Notes: generated by a model from the letters alone, not told the origin. Counted from the first letter of the stretch, positions 41,240 through 49,504 are shown. The stretch: DNA of 64,000 bases from an uncultured Collinsella sp. (GCA_902491565.1 CABUIE010000002.1:109807-173806); one strand, 5' to 3'. Translations and numbers: made by a program.

Positions 41240-41286
41240 TAAAAACAAGAACGCAGACCAGAGAAAACAAGCTCTGACCTGCGCTT
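41240..41286 (-). terminator. Element-borne terminator for tRNA-Thr
   Basis: On the minus strand GCGCAGGTCAGAGC pairs with CTCTGGTCTGCG around TTGTTTT, followed by TTCTTGTTTTT. It lies 8 bases beyond the tRNA 3' end, inside the element, and replaces the displaced terminator at 23522. Confidence 0.8.
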
Positions 41287-41292
41287 TTGTTA

Positions 41293-41336
41293 ATGGAGCC
41301 AGTGACAGGAATCGAACCTGCAACCCACTGATTACA
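41293..41336. repeat. attR within intact tRNA-Thr
   Basis: The 44-bp match to attL, spanning the anticodon loop to the CCA end of the tRNA plus one flanking base. Confidence 0.92.
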
Positions 41337-41368
41337 AATCAGTTGCGCTACCGTTGCGCCACACTGGC
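41294..41368 (-). tRNA. tRNA-Thr (TGT), integration target
   Basis: 75 bases on the minus strand. Acceptor GCCAGTG/CACTGGC, anticodon stem ACTGA/TCAGT with loop TTTGTAA, T-loop GGTTCGATTCC, encoded CCA. The 5' half is chromosomal and the 3' half is supplied by the element, so the gene remains functional. Confidence 0.95.
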
Positions 41369-41515
41369 ACACTTGGCGCTTTCGCGCGAAGCCTGTTAAG
41401 AATAAAGGAATTACGGACGGGGCGCAACAGGCCACACGGCGTTATACAAATATGCAAAATCCAGCAACAACAGGTACCAGGCCCGTTCATTTCTGTCGGT
41501 TCGCCCTCAATCTCA

Positions 41516-41588
41516 AAACCATTCGTCAGAACGAATAGTTTTAATTACAATTGCTATATATAAAACTATTCGTTTTGACGAAGGGTTT
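41516..41588. promoter_or_regulatory. 27-bp inverted repeat overlapping the promoter and ribosome site of the HTH-kinase gene
   Basis: The arms 41516-41542 and 41562-41588 are complementary at 25 of 27 positions (key blocks TTCGTCA-AACGAATAGTTTT and AAAACTATTCGTT). The 19-base centre contains CTATATAT, a plausible -10 box. The right arm includes the GAAGGG ribosome site of the gene at 41593. It could be a dimer operator, an mRNA hairpin hiding the ribosome site, or both. Confidence 0.7.
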
Positions 41589-41592
41589 CGTG

Positions 41593-42933
41593 ATGCTTAC
41601 TACCAAGGAAGCCGCCGAGCTGCTCGGCATCACTCCGCGCAGGGTGCAGGAGCTCATAAAAAACGGAGCACTTGATGCCCGCAAGGCTTCTGGTGTATGG
41701 CTCATCGACAAAGACAGCGTCGACACGCGACTCCGTTCCGTGACCAAAACGGGGGGACGTCCCCGCCGCGGCCACGGTAAGAGCGAGATCGCGTTCACCC
41801 TCATGAATCGCACGCACGAAGTCGCTCAGCTGGTCTACAGCACATCGCGAAAAGACTTTACCCATATCGGCGCCGACATCGATTACGCCCACGCCCCTAT
41901 TGGAGTATTTGGCCCTAATAGCCCCCTATCGCTCGACTCTTTCCGCACTTGGTGGCGTGGCCGCGGTATCCCGCTCGCACGCATTGGGCTAGCCTCCCTG
42001 CTTGCAGAAGCCGCAGTTGATGTTCCCGATGAACTCGTACAGCGAAATCTTGGCCTCTCCTTATCCGACCAGTATTGGATTAGGCCCCAAGGTTCCGGTC
42101 TCACCTGGGAGGATATCAACTTCTTCAATAACGCCTTTGATGACGTCTCGCTGTCCATTGCACCCTTTGCCCCAGAGGGAAAAGCGGCTGCCGCAAAGCC
42201 CGATAACACCTCGGACGGCAATCTTCAAAAGTACTGGACGTGCGAGGGCGAACGTCGAATTCTGCATAAGGCAGAAGCGCACCTGGACCAGGAACCTTAT
42301 AACGAGCTGGTGGCGACCGCGCTCCACCGTCGCATCCTAAACGCCTGCGATTATGTGCCTTACTCGCTCGAGGGCACGGGCACTTCCGCCCTGAGCATAT
42401 GCGATGTCTTCTTAACTGACGAAGAAGAATATGTCCCTGCGTTCTATGTAAACCAGCATGCAAATGCAGACGAGCGACTAACCGATTACGAACGGTATGT
42501 AGCAAACTGCGAAGAGCTTGGAGCGACAGATATAAAAGACGCCCTTGACCGCATGATCGTGTGCGACGACATCATCGCCAACTATGACCGCCATTGGCGT
42601 AACTTTGGCCTTGTGCGAAACGTAAACACGCTAGCCTGCAGACCAGCCCCCATCTTCGATTCGGGCTCATCGCTCTGGTGCAACATATCACTAGAGGAGC
42701 TTAGGGCGGGAGAGCACAGCTTTACCAGCGCACAATTTCATTCAAGCCCCGCCAAACAAATGTTGCTCGTCGAGGACATGGGCTGGTTTGACGGCGACAA
42801 ACTCGAAGGCTTCGTTGACGAGGCAATCGAGATTCTGTCCAGAAACGATGCTCTAACAGCGAGACTGCCTCATCTAAAGGAGGCGCTAACGTGGCGCCTC
42901 GAAAGAATGATCGACATCGCTGAATGGAGTTAG
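41593..42933 (+). CDS. HTH domain fused to HipA-like kinase
   Basis: 446 residues. Residues 1-60 (MLTTKEAAELLGITPRRVQELIKNGALDARKASGVWLIDKDSV) are an excisionase-type HTH. The rest resembles HipA/CtkA-type kinases: SDQYWIRPQGSGLTWEDINFFNN, the catalytic-loop-like CDDIIANYDRHWRNFGLVRN (about 322-341) and metal-site-like PIFDSGSSLW (about 353). A lone toxin-like kinase with its own DNA-binding domain would not need a separate HipB. It lies just outside attR and is controlled by a large inverted repeat. Toxicity and target are not known. Confidence 0.7.
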   Translation: MLTTKEAAELLGITPRRVQELIKNGALDARKASGVWLIDKDSVDTRLRSVTKTGGRPRRGHGKSEIAFTLMNRTHEVAQLVYSTSRKDFTHIGADIDYAHAPIGVFGPNSPLSLDSFRTWWRGRGIPLARIGLASLLAEAAVDVPDELVQRNLGLSLSDQYWIRPQGSGLTWEDINFFNNAFDDVSLSIAPFAPEGKAAAAKPDNTSDGNLQKYWTCEGERRILHKAEAHLDQEPYNELVATALHRRILNACDYVPYSLEGTGTSALSICDVFLTDEEEYVPAFYVNQHANADERLTDYERYVANCEELGATDIKDALDRMIVCDDIIANYDRHWRNFGLVRNVNTLACRPAPIFDSGSSLWCNISLEELRAGEHSFTSAQFHSSPAKQMLLVEDMGWFDGDKLEGFVDEAIEILSRNDALTARLPHLKEALTWRLERMIDIAEWS

Positions 42934-42960
42934 CAAGGCAGCATTGCCCCGCCAACTCCC

Positions 42961-43638
42961 CTACCTCCCGCGCAGGGCCTTGAGCTTGGCCAGTGCCTCG
43001 GGGCTCAGGCGGCTGCCCAGGGTCATCTTGATCTGCGGAGCTTCCTCTGCCTCGTGAACGTCGTTATCGATCTGTTTGATCTCGTCCACCAGCATACGGC
43101 TCGAGATGCGCGTAACGCCCTTGCCCATGACGACGGCCTGGATCGTACCGTCACTCGATACCACGGAGCACGCGCGGCCTTCCTCGCGTGCCTCGATACA
43201 GAGCTTCTGCACCACGGTATCGGCAGAGACGCCCGTCGGCGAAAACTCGATGCGCACGCCACGGGCCGGCAGATTGGGGCGCTCGCTGGAGATATTGCCC
43301 GCGCCGTCAAACACGATTACGGCCTCGTAGCGGCCTTGGGCAAACGCGGCAACGTCGTTGATGAGGGCAGTGCGCGCCATATCGTGAACGTCGCTGGAAT
43401 ACGGATCGTCGGAATGGTCGTACACGAGCTTTTCGTAGCGCGGCGTGCAGTGGATCACGTTGTAACCGTCGACCACCAGCAGCTCGGGCTTGTTGGAGTG
43501 CACCGTCGAGACTGGGTCGGCGATAGCCTGCGCAAACGCATTGCCGCCCACGCCATAGGTCGCAGCCGAAACAATCGGCTTGGCCGAGCCCTCGCCAAAG
43601 CGCTTGGCCTTGGACTTGGCGCGGTTCTTCTTGGACAT
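42961..43638 (-). CDS. NYN-domain ribonuclease (YacP/Rae1-like)
   Basis: 225 residues. A basic N-terminus (SKKNRAKSKAKRFGEG) is followed by the PIN/NYN fold: LLVVDGYNVIH (about 53-63), RTALINDVAAFAQGRYEAVIVFDGAG, GVRIEFSPTGVSADTVVQKLC and VVSSDGTIQAVVMGKGVTRISS. In Bacillus the homologue cleaves mRNA on the ribosome. It lies 3 bases after rlmB and ends the disA-led operon; the cysS-rlmB-yacP order is conserved in Firmicutes and Actinobacteria. Confidence 0.85.
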   Translation of the reverse strand: MSKKNRAKSKAKRFGEGSAKPIVSAATYGVGGNAFAQAIADPVSTVHSNKPELLVVDGYNVIHCTPRYEKLVYDHSDDPYSSDVHDMARTALINDVAAFAQGRYEAVIVFDGAGNISSERPNLPARGVRIEFSPTGVSADTVVQKLCIEAREEGRACSVVSSDGTIQAVVMGKGVTRISSRMLVDEIKQIDNDVHEAEEAPQIKMTLGSRLSPEALAKLKALRGR

Positions 43639-43641
43639 GCG

Positions 43642-44562
43642 CTACTCCTCCCCCATGAGCTCGCCGGCATTGCGGCGCAGCCACTCAAAGCACAGCGCCG
43701 TTGTCGCCTGGGCAACATTGAGGCTCTCGGTCATGCCGCGCTGGGGAAGCTTGGTCAAAAAGTCGCATTTCTCAAGCACCAGGCGCGAGATGCCGTCGCC
43801 CTCGGAGCCCATGACGAGCGCCACGCGGCCCTCGAAGGGAGCATCCCAGCAGCTGCCCTCGGCGTGCTCGGAGGCACCGCCCACCCAAAAGCCAGCGGCC
43901 TTGAGGTCATCGAGCGCACGGGCGATATTGGGAACCTGTGCGATAGGCAGGTGCATGACAGCACCGGCAGAAGTCTTGTAGCTGCCAACGGTCACGCCGG
44001 CGGCGCGCTTGTTGGCAATGATGACGCCCGCCGCGCCCACGACCTCGGCAGAGCGCACAATGGCACCAAAGTTACCGTCGTCGGTCACATGATCGAGCAC
44101 GACGACGAGCGCCGGTCCGTCACCCGCGCGGCCGAGGATGTCGGCGACGTCGGCATAGGGGAAGTTGCCAACCTCGAGCGCAATACCCTGGTGAGCGCCA
44201 TGGCTCGACAGCGCATCGAGCTGCGCGCGCGGCACATACTTAATGCGGACGCCCGCGGCATTGAGGTCATCGATCAGGCGCGACAAGGCGGCATCGCGCT
44301 CCCCGCCCTCGGCAATGAGCGCACACTTGATGGGAAAACCAGTGCGTAGCGCCTCGGCGGCAGCACGGCGACCTTCGATAAACTCGCCCTTGGGAGCCTG
44401 AACGTTGTCGCGGTTGCGATCTCGCTGCGGACGTGCAGCCTGGGCTTGGGAGCGCTCGCGCTGGCCCTTGGGAGCGGCAGCGCGGTCGTTGCGGCGAATC
44501 GGACGCGAGCCAGAAGCAGCCTGCTTGCCTCCACGCGGTGCACGCTTGCGATTGTCGGCCAT
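43642..44562 (-). CDS. rlmB: 23S rRNA 2'-O-methyltransferase, RlmB/TrmH family
   Basis: 306 residues. A basic, Arg/Gln-rich extension (1-60) precedes the substrate-binding domain (FIEGRRAAAEALRTGFPIKCALIAEG) and the knotted SPOUT domain with VVVLDHVTDDGNFGAIVRSAEVVGAAGVII, LVMGSEGDGISRLVLEKCDFLTKLPQRG and ESLNVAQATTALCFEW. These are the three TrmH motifs. The enzyme methylates ribose of a 23S rRNA guanosine. It follows cysS in the common cysS-rlmB order. The 143-base gap before it holds a GGGCATAGACC/GGTCATGCCC hairpin without U-tract. Confidence 0.9.
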   Translation of the reverse strand: MADNRKRAPRGGKQAASGSRPIRRNDRAAAPKGQRERSQAQAARPQRDRNRDNVQAPKGEFIEGRRAAAEALRTGFPIKCALIAEGGERDAALSRLIDDLNAAGVRIKYVPRAQLDALSSHGAHQGIALEVGNFPYADVADILGRAGDGPALVVVLDHVTDDGNFGAIVRSAEVVGAAGVIIANKRAAGVTVGSYKTSAGAVMHLPIAQVPNIARALDDLKAAGFWVGGASEHAEGSCWDAPFEGRVALVMGSEGDGISRLVLEKCDFLTKLPQRGMTESLNVAQATTALCFEWLRRNAGELMGEE

Positions 44563-44705
44563 AAAACGGCCTCCTTAAAAAGATAACGAACAAGAATCGA
44601 CCGTCCGAGCCACGGCACCTTGCCTTTCAATCGTCGGGCATGACCACCAGGTCTATGCCCTCCTCTTTCAAGGCAATCTGCCGCACCTCGAACGGTCGAC
44701 AAATA

Positions 44706-46172
44706 CTAGAGACTCTTAATACGAGTGCCGGCGGCGGTATCCTCGATCGTCAGCCCGAGGTCCTTGAGCTGGTCGCGGATGGCGTCGGCCAGATCCCAGT
44801 TCTTGGCGGCACGAGCCTCGGCACGAGCCTCGAGAATCTTGGCAGCGGCCTCGTCCACGTCGTCGCCCGTGTAGGCAACCAAACCGGCGGCAACGCCCAG
44901 CAGGCCCAGCGGCAACTCGACCTTGGGCTCGGGAAGCTCAACGCCAAACGTATCGAGCAGCTCGGCCAGCGTATCGGCGGCAGCCAGGGCTGCGGCCTTG
45001 TCGGCAGCATCGCCCGCCTGCTCCAGATACTGATTGCACTCGGTGACAAAGCCAAAGACAGCACCCATGGCACCGGCGGTGTTAAAGTCGTCGTCCATGC
45101 ACTCCTTAAAGGCGGCGCGGGTCTCGGCGGCCTTGGCGGAAAACGCCTCGGCGGCACCCGCATCGGCATCGGCCGTCGCATGGTTCGCAGCCCAACGAAG
45201 GTTCTCGACCGTACCGGCAATACGCGTGAGTGAGTTCTCGGCACCCTCCAGGCGCTCCCAGGAGAAGTCGAGCGGCGAGCGATAGCTCGTCTGCAGCATC
45301 AACAGGCGCAGGGCCGCGGCAGAGTGCTGCTCGAGCACCTCGGCCAGCGTAAAGAAGTTTCCGAGCGACTTGGACATCTTCTCGCCGTCAACCAGCAGCA
45401 TGCCCGTGTGCATCCAGGTGTTGGAGAAGCCCTGGTGCCAGGCGCAGGTGGCCTGGGCGCACTCGTTCTCGTGATGCGGGAAGGCAAGGTCGGAGCCGCC
45501 GCCGTGGATGTCAATCGGGGTGCCCAGGTAGCGGTGTACCATGGCGGCGCACTCGGTGTGCCAACCGGGACGGCCCTCGCCCCAGGGGCTCGGCCAGCTG
45601 GGCTCGCCGGGCTTGGCGGCCTTCCACAGGGCAAAGTCGAGCGGGTCGTTCTTGTCCTCGTTCTCCTCGATGCGCGCACCCACCATAAGGTCATCGATGT
45701 TGCGGCCCGAGACCTGACCATAGTTGGGATCGCTGCGCACGGCAAAGTACACGTCGCCGTTATCGGCGGCGTAAGCGTGGCCCTGCTCGATGAGCGTCTT
45801 GATCATGGCGATCATGGGACCGATCTCCTTGGTGGCGCGGGGGCGCACATCGGGATCGAGCACGTTGGCGGCGCGCATGACGCCGATGAACTTGTCGGAG
45901 AACTCCGTCGCGACCTCGGCGGCAGTGCGGCCCTGCTCGTTGGCGCGCTTGATGATCTTGTCATCGACATCGGTGAGGTTCTGGGCGAACGTGACCTCGT
46001 AGCCGCTCGCGATGAGCCAGCGACGAATCACGTCAAAGCTGATGAACGTGCGGGCATTGCCGATGTGGATGTTGTCGTAGACCGTGGGGCCGCACACATA
46101 CATGCGGACCTTGCCGGACTCGATGGGCTGGAACTCTTCCTTTTTATGGGTAGCGCTGTTGTAGATACGCAT
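44706..46172 (-). CDS. cysS: Cysteine--tRNA ligase
   Basis: A 488-residue class I synthetase that charges tRNA-Cys. Zinc ligand Cys27 (YVCGPTVYD), HIGH motif as HIGN (36-39), DIHGGGSDLAFPHHENECAQ and KMSKS near residue 273 are present. The C-terminal region is of usual length. It starts 3 bases after ispF, within the disA-ispD-ispF-cysS-rlmB-NYN operon. Confidence 0.97.
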   Translation of the reverse strand: MRIYNSATHKKEEFQPIESGKVRMYVCGPTVYDNIHIGNARTFISFDVIRRWLIASGYEVTFAQNLTDVDDKIIKRANEQGRTAAEVATEFSDKFIGVMRAANVLDPDVRPRATKEIGPMIAMIKTLIEQGHAYAADNGDVYFAVRSDPNYGQVSGRNIDDLMVGARIEENEDKNDPLDFALWKAAKPGEPSWPSPWGEGRPGWHTECAAMVHRYLGTPIDIHGGGSDLAFPHHENECAQATCAWHQGFSNTWMHTGMLLVDGEKMSKSLGNFFTLAEVLEQHSAAALRLLMLQTSYRSPLDFSWERLEGAENSLTRIAGTVENLRWAANHATADADAGAAEAFSAKAAETRAAFKECMDDDFNTAGAMGAVFGFVTECNQYLEQAGDAADKAAALAAADTLAELLDTFGVELPEPKVELPLGLLGVAAGLVAYTGDDVDEAAAKILEARAEARAAKNWDLADAIRDQLKDLGLTIEDTAAGTRIKSL

Positions 46173-46175
46173 TCG

Positions 46176-46670
46176 TTACTCCTTAACGGTTTTCTGTAGC
46201 AGGCAAACGGCCCAGGCGCCGATTCCCTCGCCCTGGCCTTCCCAACCGAGCTTTTCGGTCGTAGTGGCGGCGACGCCCACGTTTTCGACGTCAACGCCCA
46301 GGGCATGGGCAAGGTTGGCGCGCATGGCATCGCGATGCGGGGTGATCTTAGGCTGCTGGCAGGCAATGGTGCAGTCGGCATCGACAAACTCAAAGCCCAG
46401 CTCACGCGCATAGTCCATTACGCGGGCAAGCAGCACCATCGAGTCGGCGCCCTCGTAGGCAGGGTCGGTATCGGGGAATAGCTTGCCGATGTCTCCCCCG
46501 CGGCAGGCGCCCAGAATGGCGTCGGCCAAGGCGTGCGCGAGCACATCAGCATCCGAGTGGCCCAGCAGGCCGCGCTCGTAGGGAATGTCGACACCGCCGA
46601 TGATACATCGACGCCCCTCCACCAGACGGTGGACGTCGTAGCCATGGCCAATGCGCAGGTTACTGAACAT
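46176..46670 (-). CDS. ispF: 2-C-methyl-D-erythritol 2,4-cyclodiphosphate synthase
   Basis: 164 residues. RIGHGYDVHRL gives zinc ligands Asp12 and His14, with His46 in LLGHSDADVLAHALADAILGA; EKLGWEGQGEGIGAWAVCLL is the C-terminal signature. The enzyme forms MEcPP in the methylerythritol-phosphate isoprenoid pathway. ATG 46670 overlaps the end of ispD by 11 bases. Together with ispD this gives two consecutive pathway-related activities, encoded separately rather than fused. Confidence 0.95.
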   Translation of the reverse strand: MFSNLRIGHGYDVHRLVEGRRCIIGGVDIPYERGLLGHSDADVLAHALADAILGACRGGDIGKLFPDTDPAYEGADSMVLLARVMDYARELGFEFVDADCTIACQQPKITPHRDAMRANLAHALGVDVENVGVAATTTEKLGWEGQGEGIGAWAVCLLQKTVKE

Positions 46671-47388
46671 GGGGAAGGTCCTCTCCCTCGGCCATGCGGC
46701 CAAGCAGAATCGCGGTTACGGGACGCAGGTCCTCGGGCACCGTCACCTTAAGGTTATCGCGCGGGCTCTGGACACAGCGGACGCGCCCGCCCATGCGCTC
46801 GACCAGCGATGAATCGTCAGTACCGATAAAGCCCTCGGCAATCGCCGCGGCATGGGCGCGCTTCATAGCATCGACGCTAAAGATCTGCGGCGTCTGCGCG
46901 GCCCAGTACAGCTCGCGCGGCGGCGTCTCGACGATATTATCGCCGTCAACGATCTTGAGCGTGTCGATCGCGGGCTGACCGCACACGACACCGTCGAGGG
47001 CGCGGTCGCCCACAAGCACGTCGATCGCGTGGTCGATGGCCTCGGTCGTAATGAGCGGACGAGCACCATCGTGAATGGCAACGTATTCAAAGCCCGCCGG
47101 AACCGCATGCACGCCGGCACGGGTGGAATCCTGGCGGGTATCGCCGGCATCGGCAAAGCTGATGGGCGTGTCATAGTCAAACGGGTCGATGGCAAGGCGG
47201 CGCATCTCGGCACGGCGCTCGGCAGGGCAAACCACGACGATGTGGCCGACCTTGTCGCTACGATCGAACGCACGGATGGACCAGCTCATGAGCGGACGGC
47301 CCGCCACGTTAACGAGCTGCTTGCCGCCGGGATTTCCAAAGCGCTGGCCGCTGCCACCGGCAACGACCACGGCGCATACGGGCGCCAT
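46660..47388 (-). CDS. ispD: 2-C-methyl-D-erythritol 4-phosphate cytidylyltransferase
   Basis: 242 residues. N-terminal nucleotide-binding motif VCAVVVAGGSGQRFG, then VAGRPLMSWSIRAFDRSD, VAIHDGARPLI and AAQTPQIF, all typical of IspD. It couples CTP to MEP. The start shares a base with the disA stop (TAATG) and its end overlaps ispF, so translation is coupled along the operon. Confidence 0.95.
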   Translation of the reverse strand: MAPVCAVVVAGGSGQRFGNPGGKQLVNVAGRPLMSWSIRAFDRSDKVGHIVVVCPAERRAEMRRLAIDPFDYDTPISFADAGDTRQDSTRAGVHAVPAGFEYVAIHDGARPLITTEAIDHAIDVLVGDRALDGVVCGQPAIDTLKIVDGDNIVETPPRELYWAAQTPQIFSVDAMKRAHAAAIAEGFIGTDDSSLVERMGGRVRCVQSPRDNLKVTVPEDLRPVTAILLGRMAEGEDLPHVQ

Positions 47389-48455
47389 TATGCGTTCCCC
47401 TGTTTGGTGCCCTTCATGCGGTACAGCGAGTCCGCAAGAATGGCAGGGTTGTTGACGCCAAAGTCGCCCAGGCGCTCCGGATCCTCGCTGATGTCATCCA
47501 TGAGCTCCTGCAGCGAGCCGTACTCGTCGACGATCTTCTCGGCCACGCCGTCGCGCACGACGGACACGCGCGAAAGCGTGCGCAGGCCCAGCGGTGTCAT
47601 GACGGAGTCCTCGTCCAGGTCGTCATAGCCCAGAACTGCCGCCACGTGCTGCGGGTCGGACAGGTCCTTAGGCGTCATGCGGCTCAGCTCGGCGCGGATC
47701 TTCTCGGCGTTTGCCTCGGAGGAATCGCTTGCGTAGTCGCGGATCATCAGGTCGTATTCGGTATCCATGCTGGAGCCCGCGAGCTGCTCGAGCTGCATCT
47801 GCACGAGCTTGCCCTGGTTACCCAGCTTGACGATGCAATCCTTAAGCTCGGTCTTTGCCTGTTGCATGATCTCGAAGCTCGAGAAAATACCGGTGATGTC
47901 GGCGAGCGTAACGTAGTCGTCGAGCTCAAGGGCCGTCAGGCGCAGCAAGGAGCGATCGAGCGACTGACGGGTGGTCTGAAGCGTGGCGACGAGCTGGTTG
48001 ACCGAGCTCATGATGGTGGTGACGGGCTGAATCTCGTAGCTCTTGCCGTGAACGTACACGTTAACGACGGCACGGCGAGCCGAAACCGAGATCACGATGG
48101 CATCGGTGAGCACCGACATGCGAGCGGCAGTACGGTGACGCATGCCCGTCTCACTCGTGGCGAGCGAGGGATCGGGATTGAGGTGGAAGTTGGCGCGCAG
48201 GATCTGGGTGAGGTCGCCATCGATAACGATGGCGCCGTCCATCTTGGAAAGCTCGAACAGGCGGTTCGAGGTAAACGAAATGTTGAGCGGGAAGCCGTCG
48301 TTACCGGCAGCGAGCACGTTTTCAGTGTCGCCGACGCAGATAAGGGCACCCAGGTGACCGGCAATGATCATGTCGAGGGCGGTGCGGATCGGCTGACCAG
48401 GTGCCGTCAGGCGAATGGCCTGTTCCATACGCTTTTGCAGCTCGTTCTTATCCAA
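47388..48455 (-). CDS. disA: DNA integrity scanning diadenylate cyclase
   Basis: 355 residues. The N-terminal DAC domain makes cyclic di-AMP from ATP, with MDGAIVIDGD (Asp73-Gly-Ala) and GMRHRTA (Arg106-His-Arg) in place. A helical spine and a C-terminal helix-hairpin-helix DNA-binding domain (VMTPLGLRTLSRVSVVRDGVAEKIVDEYGSLQELMD) follow. DisA links DNA state to c-di-AMP signalling. It is first in a run of six overlapping or abutting genes. Divergent from mntP. Confidence 0.96.
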   Translation of the reverse strand: MDKNELQKRMEQAIRLTAPGQPIRTALDMIIAGHLGALICVGDTENVLAAGNDGFPLNISFTSNRLFELSKMDGAIVIDGDLTQILRANFHLNPDPSLATSETGMRHRTAARMSVLTDAIVISVSARRAVVNVYVHGKSYEIQPVTTIMSSVNQLVATLQTTRQSLDRSLLRLTALELDDYVTLADITGIFSSFEIMQQAKTELKDCIVKLGNQGKLVQMQLEQLAGSSMDTEYDLMIRDYASDSSEANAEKIRAELSRMTPKDLSDPQHVAAVLGYDDLDEDSVMTPLGLRTLSRVSVVRDGVAEKIVDEYGSLQELMDDISEDPERLGDFGVNNPAILADSLYRMKGTKQGNA

Positions 48456-48615
48456 GGCATCGCTCCCATCGTATACGCTCCATAAACGCCAATAAGTTTC
48501 TCACGGTTTGCCCCTGTGACGCCCGCAAAATCCGATGCTTACAGAATGAGCGAACACAGCTGAGAGCCCAATCCAAATGAGCTGCTTATGTGGTAGCATC
48601 GGGATTCGCATAAAT

Positions 48616-48758
48616 GAGGGAGTAGTCGCGTGATCGGGTTCGCCTCCGGTGGCGCGGCAAGTCAACACACTGGCCGATGCGGCCTGGCTTGCCTTAATGA
48701 ACGAGACTCGTGGCTGTGCGCGCAACGCGTACGCCACGGGTCTTTTTGTTACTCCCCC
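48616..48758 (+). promoter_or_regulatory. yybP-ykoY (Mn2+) riboswitch with terminator platform
   Basis: GGGAGTAG (48618-48625), GTCAACA (48661-48667) and AACGAGAC (48700-48707) are the conserved blocks of the yybP-ykoY manganese-sensing RNA, in the right order and about the right spacing. TACTCCC (48750-48756) can pair with the 5' block. CGTGGC/GCCACG (48709-48738) followed by TCTTTTTG forms a terminator that overlaps the third block. It precedes mntP, a known target of this class. Confidence 0.85.
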
Positions 48759-48800
48759 AAAAGGTACACGCGGGCCCGCCCGCAGAGAGGGAGCCAGACT

Positions 48801-49385
48801 ATGGGACTCGCAGAGCTCGTGTTGCTCGCCGTTGGCCTTTCGATGGACGCCTTTGCCGTTTCCATCTGCAAGGGCCTTGGCATGAAGAAGATCAACCTTA
48901 AAGTTGCCGTGGTGCTCGGCCTGTTCTTTGGCGGCTTTCAGGCCGGCATGCCCGTAATCGGATGGGCGCTCGGCAGTCAATTCATGGGCATCATCGGACC
49001 CATCGACCATTGGATCGCCTTTATCCTGCTCGCCTTTATCGGCGGCAAAATGTTGTGGGAGGCCTTTACCGAAGACGAGGATGAGGACGAGAGCGACGGC
49101 AAGGATGCCGAAAAGATTGACCTGGGTGAGTACCTGATTCTGGCTATCGCCACCTCAATCGACGCCCTGGCCGTGGGCATCTCATTTGCTGCGCTCTCGG
49201 TTGACATCGTTCCCGCCGTATCGCTTATCGGAGTCACAACGTTTATCTTCTCCGTCGCCGGCGTAGCGATCGGCCACACCTTTGGCGAGCGCTACGAAAA
49301 ACCCGCCACCATCGTGGGCGGCGTCGTGCTCATCCTCATCGGGCTTAAGATCTTGCTGGAACACTTGGGTTTTTTGGTGCTGTAA
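48801..49385 (+). CDS. mntP: Manganese efflux pump MntP
   Basis: A 194-residue membrane protein of the MntP (DUF204) family with six hydrophobic segments in two repeats: VGLSMDAFAVSICKGLGMKK, FGGFQAGMPVIGW and ATSIDALAVGISFAAL, containing the conserved membrane Asp residues. An acidic loop (EDEDEDESDGKDAEK) lies between the halves. It exports excess Mn2+. ATG 48801 follows GAGAGGGAG; longer in-frame upstream codons lie within the riboswitch and are not used. Confidence 0.94.
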   Translation: MGLAELVLLAVGLSMDAFAVSICKGLGMKKINLKVAVVLGLFFGGFQAGMPVIGWALGSQFMGIIGPIDHWIAFILLAFIGGKMLWEAFTEDEDEDESDGKDAEKIDLGEYLILAIATSIDALAVGISFAALSVDIVPAVSLIGVTTFIFSVAGVAIGHTFGERYEKPATIVGGVVLILIGLKILLEHLGFLVL

Positions 49386-49422
49386 AACACCCTTCAAAAC
49401 TAAACGTCCGTATGAGGCCTCA

Positions 49423-49489
49423 TGCAGAGTTTTGCATGAGCCTTTTCATGCAGACTTTTGCATGTCATACTAGGATGCAAAAGTCTGCA
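49423..49489. promoter_or_regulatory. Three-copy operator of the hipBA module
   Basis: TGCAGASTTTTGCAT occurs directly at 49423-49437 and 49449-49463, and in inverted orientation at 49475-49489. The start-to-start distance is 26 bases each time. The last two form a perfect 15-bp inverted repeat 15 bases before the hipB start. A HipB-type autoregulatory operator is inferred. Confidence 0.75.
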
Positions 49490-49504
49490 CGTTAGGAGAT
49501 TGCC

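Larger units (their letters stand above)
23561..41336. mobile_element. Integrated mobilizable element in tRNA-Thr(TGT)
   Basis: A 44-bp direct repeat at 23561-23604 and 41293-41336 brackets about 17.7 kb. The right copy belongs to an intact tRNA-Thr gene and the left copy is its bare 3' half, the classical footprint of tRNA-targeting integration. Inside are a tyrosine integrase, small HTH proteins, an RHH accessory protein, an HUH relaxase, a VirD4-like coupling protein, an HNH nuclease and a type ISP-like restriction enzyme. No VirB4, VirB6 or other transfer-channel genes were recognised, so it is classed as mobilizable rather than self-conjugative. Confidence 0.9.

Noticed and set aside
44637..44661. 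Terminator between cysS and rlmB
   Set aside because: GGGCAT/ATGCCC stem lacks a U-tract on the minus strand; left as an unassigned hairpin.
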